A DNA stretch of 8,392 nucleotides, taken from an uncultured Eubacteriales bacterium (GTDB lineage: Bacteria > Bacillota > Clostridia > Oscillospirales > Oscillospiraceae). Shown here one piece after another: positions 6,925 to 8,392 of this stretch. The DNA lies in assembly GCA_900321335.1 (NCBI GenBank), contig ONVR01000371.1:1-8392 (forward strand). The letters are read 5' to 3'. Positions within the stretch are counted from its first letter, which is position 1; every line of letters begins with the position of its first letter. The position numbers and the translations under genes are program-made. A model generated the notes under the pieces. That model made no database searches. It had not been told where the DNA came from and saw only the letters and a list, made by a program, of their open reading frames with translations.

Positions 6925-7658
6925 TGGTTGACTCCTCCGTAACGTCTGTCCCGCCGCTGATAGGCGGCAATGGCCCGATCCAGCTCCGCCTCGTCAAAAT
7001 CCGGCCAGAGGGTGTCGGTGTAGTAAAACTCGCTGTAGGCGCACTGCCACAGCAGGAAGTTGGAGATCCGCTGTTCCCCGCTGGGCCGGATCAGCAGATC
7101 CGGGTCCGGCATATCCGCCGTGTAGAGATAGCGGGAGAAGCTCTGCTCCGTCAGGTCCCTGCCGTCACGGGCGTAATCCGCCGCGTAGGCCCGGGCGGCC
7201 CGGACGATCTCGTCCCGGCCCCCGTAATTGACGCATAGACTGGCCGTCATGCCGTCAATGGTCCGGGACAGGGCGTCCGTCCGGTCGATGAGCCGGCGGA
7301 TCCGCTCCGGCAGCGGGGCAATATCCCCCAGCACCTGCAGGCGCACCCCCTGACGGACCATCTTCTCGATGGACTCGGTCAGATAGCTCTCCAGCAGGCC
7401 CATGATGGCGGAGACCTCCTCCGCCGGGCGCTTCCAGTTCTCCGTGGAAAAGGCGTACACCGTCAGGTACTCCACGCCGAGCTTCTGGCAGTACAGGGCG
7501 ATGTTCCGGAACGTCTCCGCCCCGGCCTTGTGCCCCATCGTCCGGGGCAGGCCCCGCTTTTTCGCCCAGCGGCCGTTTCCGTCCATAATAATGGCAATAT
7601 GGCGGGGGAGCCTGTCAGCGCCAGGCCGCCCCGCCTTTGTCTCAAGTGTCTGTCTCAT
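6921..7658 (-). CDS. uppS: Undecaprenyl diphosphate synthase (cis-prenyltransferase; di-trans,poly-cis type)
   Basis: Soluble or membrane-associated cis-prenyltransferase. It extends farnesyl diphosphate with eight isopentenyl diphosphates to C55 undecaprenyl diphosphate, the lipid carrier for peptidoglycan and other wall polymers. The 245 residues match the family. The diphosphate/Mg site is IMDGNGRWA with D26; H43 follows in GHKAG. The FSTENW motif is at 70-75. The IPP-binding RPSGEQRISNFLLWQ runs 191-205 with R191, R197 and S199. The C-terminal WPDFDE (218-223) and RRYGG (238-242) are also present. It starts on the frr stop (TAATG, one shared base) with GGAG five bases upstream, and ends in a four-base overlap with cdsA. 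It consumes the product of the MEP pathway encoded by dxr and ispG in the same operon. Codon 141 is CTA, the only CTA/TTA/TCA sense codon I find in the window. Confidence 0.98.
   Translation of the reverse strand: MRQTLETKAGRPGADRLPRHIAIIMDGNGRWAKKRGLPRTMGHKAGAETFRNIALYCQKLGVEYLTVYAFSTENWKRPAEEVSAIMGLLESYLTESIEKMVRQGVRLQVLGDIAPLPERIRRLIDRTDALSRTIDGMTASLCVNYGGRDEIVRAARAYAADYARDGRDLTEQSFSRYLYTADMPDPDLLIRPSGEQRISNFLLWQCAYSEFYYTDTLWPDFDEAELDRAIAAYQRRDRRYGGVNQ
6932..6938 (-). promoter_or_regulatory. Ribosome binding site of cdsA inside the uppS 3' end
   Basis: GGAGGAG on the minus strand, seven bases before the cdsA ATG (6924). It is formed by the codons GGA GGA GTC, encoding the last Gly-Gly-Val of UppS. 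The same bases therefore serve the conserved UppS C-terminal YGG motif and cdsA initiation. Confidence 0.8.
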
Positions 7659-8203
7659 TACAGCTCCGTAAGCTCTTTTTCCTTGGCCACCGTAGCCTTG
7701 TCGATCTTGGCGATGAAATCGTCGGTGATCTTCTGGATATCCTTTTCGGAGTTCTTGTAATCGTCCTCGGTGATCTCAGAGGTCTTCTTCTGGGCCTTGA
7801 GCTCCTCCATGGCGTCCCGGCGGATGTTTCTCACCGCCACCTTGCCCTCCTCGCCGTACTTTCTGACCTGCTTGGCCAGTTCCTTACGGCGCTCCTCCGT
7901 GAGCTGGGGGAACACCAGGCGGATGATCTTGCCGTCATTCTGGGGATTGATGCCCAGATCGGAGATCTGGATGGCCTTTTCGATCTCCCGGAGCGCCTTG
8001 GTGTCCCAGGGCTGGATGATCAGGGTCCTGGGGTCGGGAGAGCTGATGGACGCGATCTGGTTGATGGGCGTGGCGGTACCATAATATTCAACGCTGATCC
8101 GGTCAAGAACCGCCGCGTTGGCCTTGCCCGCCCGGACGGAGGCGAAATCCGCCTGCAGGTGGTCCAGGGTCTTCTGCATTTTCGTTTTAAGCTGCTCGTA
8201 CAT
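7658..8203 (-). CDS. frr: Ribosome recycling factor
   Basis: Cytoplasmic factor that, with EF-G, splits the post-termination ribosome so it can be reused. The 181 residues are four fewer than the usual 185, with the difference at the N-terminus. Domain I (three-helix bundle) is formed by about residues 1-26 and 101-181. Domain II (the beta part) is about 27-100. Conserved pieces include FASVRAGKAN (20-29), the PINQIASI hinge region (46-53), IIQPWD (62-67), INPQNDGK (85-92), FPQLTEERRKEL (98-109) and AVRNIRRDA (123-131). The arginines R125, R128 and R129 contact the ribosome in known structures. The start has a near-perfect AGGAGGAG six bases upstream, the strongest in the window, suggesting high expression. 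The pyrH stop is 33 bases upstream, and uppS begins on the stop codon. Confidence 0.98.
   Translation of the reverse strand: MYEQLKTKMQKTLDHLQADFASVRAGKANAAVLDRISVEYYGTATPINQIASISSPDPRTLIIQPWDTKALREIEKAIQISDLGINPQNDGKIIRLVFPQLTEERRKELAKQVRKYGEEGKVAVRNIRRDAMEELKAQKKTSEITEDDYKNSEKDIQKITDDFIAKIDKATVAKEKELTEL
7664..7667 (-). promoter_or_regulatory. Ribosome binding site of uppS inside the frr 3' end
   Basis: GGAG on the minus strand, five bases before the uppS ATG at 7658. It lies within the final frr codons. Together with the TAATG junction this suggests terminating ribosomes re-initiate directly on uppS. Confidence 0.6.
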
Positions 8204-8209
8204 AGTATT

Positions 8210-8217
8210 CTCCTCCT
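8210..8217 (-). promoter_or_regulatory. Strong ribosome binding site of frr
   Basis: AGGAGGAG on the minus strand, six bases before the ATG at 8203, in the 33-base pyrH-frr gap. It fixes the frr start even though the protein is slightly shorter than usual at the N-terminus. No promoter or terminator pattern is evident in this gap. Confidence 0.85.
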
Positions 8218-8236
8218 GTTGGCTGATATTCTTTCC

Positions 8237-8392
8237 TTATCCCACGATGGTGCCGATCTTCTCGCCCATGACCACCCGGTAGATATTCTCCGGCTCCTTC
8301 ATGGCAAAGAGGATGACGGGGATGTTGTTGTCCATGGAAAGGCTCGTGGCGGTGGAATCCATCACGGCCAGATGCTGGGCCAGCACCTCGTC
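8237..8392 (-). CDS. pyrH: UMP kinase, C-terminal end only (5' part outside window)
   Basis: Bacterial UMP kinase of the amino-acid-kinase fold phosphorylates UMP to UDP with ATP in pyrimidine nucleotide synthesis. Only the last 51 residues and the TAA stop are in the window. They read DEVLAQHLAVMDSTATSLSM, then DNNIPVILF, and end in YRVVMGEKIGTIVG. MDSTATSLSMDNN and the RVVxGExIGT ending are characteristic of PyrH C-termini. The gene runs in from the right edge. Its position directly before frr matches the widespread rpsB-tsf-pyrH-frr order, so tsf and rpsB would be expected upstream, outside the window. No frameshift is seen in the visible part. Confidence 0.94.
   Translation of the reverse strand, partial: DEVLAQHLAVMDSTATSLSMDNNIPVILFAMKEPENIYRVVMGEKIGTIVG

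Noticed and set aside
6193..6942. Plus-strand reading frame of 249 codons opposite cdsA
   Set aside because: It is the codon-complementary shadow of cdsA, with a His/Gln/Asp/Gly-rich translation typical of the antisense of a membrane protein gene.

Overview
The window is one continuous stretch of a conserved housekeeping operon, with every gene on the minus strand. In transcription order, from right to left, it reads: pyrH (3' end only) - frr - uppS - cdsA - dxr - rseP - ispG - polC (5' two-thirds only). About 98% of the bases are coding. The only gaps are 33, 11, 36 and 57 bases, and several genes overlap or touch (frr/uppS by 1 base, uppS/cdsA by 4, rseP/ispG by 8). There is no gene-free stretch over 300 bases. 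I see no RNA gene, mobile element, CRISPR array or convincing terminator.

Organism: PolC, the Gram-positive replicase with an exonuclease inserted in its PHP domain, places this in the Firmicutes (Bacillota) or close relatives. The order rseP-ispG-polC directly after dxr, without proS between, is typical of Clostridia rather than Bacilli. The base composition is GC-rich (about 60% by eye), with a strong preference for G/C-ending codons. Together these suggest a GC-rich clostridial lineage such as the gut Oscillospiraceae (Flavonifractor/Oscillibacter-like). The genus is an inference, not something the sequence proves.

Layout: positions 8392-7658 carry the end of UMP kinase and the ribosome recycling factor. 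Positions 7658-4955 carry undecaprenyl diphosphate synthase, CDP-diglyceride synthase and DXP reductoisomerase. Positions 4918-2827 carry the RseP-type site-2 protease and the IspG iron-sulfur enzyme. Positions 2769-1 carry the first 923 residues of PolC, which runs off the left edge.

How the genes fit together: Dxr and IspG are the committed and penultimate steps of the MEP isoprenoid pathway. UppS consumes the resulting C5 units to build the C55 lipid carrier for cell-wall synthesis. CdsA supplies CDP-diacylglycerol for phospholipids, and RseP is a membrane protease. PyrH, Frr and PolC serve nucleotide supply, translation and chromosome replication. The operon therefore ties envelope-lipid supply to growth machinery. 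This arrangement is well known, and I found no undescribed system here. The most unusual directly visible property is the near-complete absence of TTA, CTA and TCA codons: one in about 2,749. It leaves the antisense strand open over kilobases and creates very long spurious reading frames on the plus strand.
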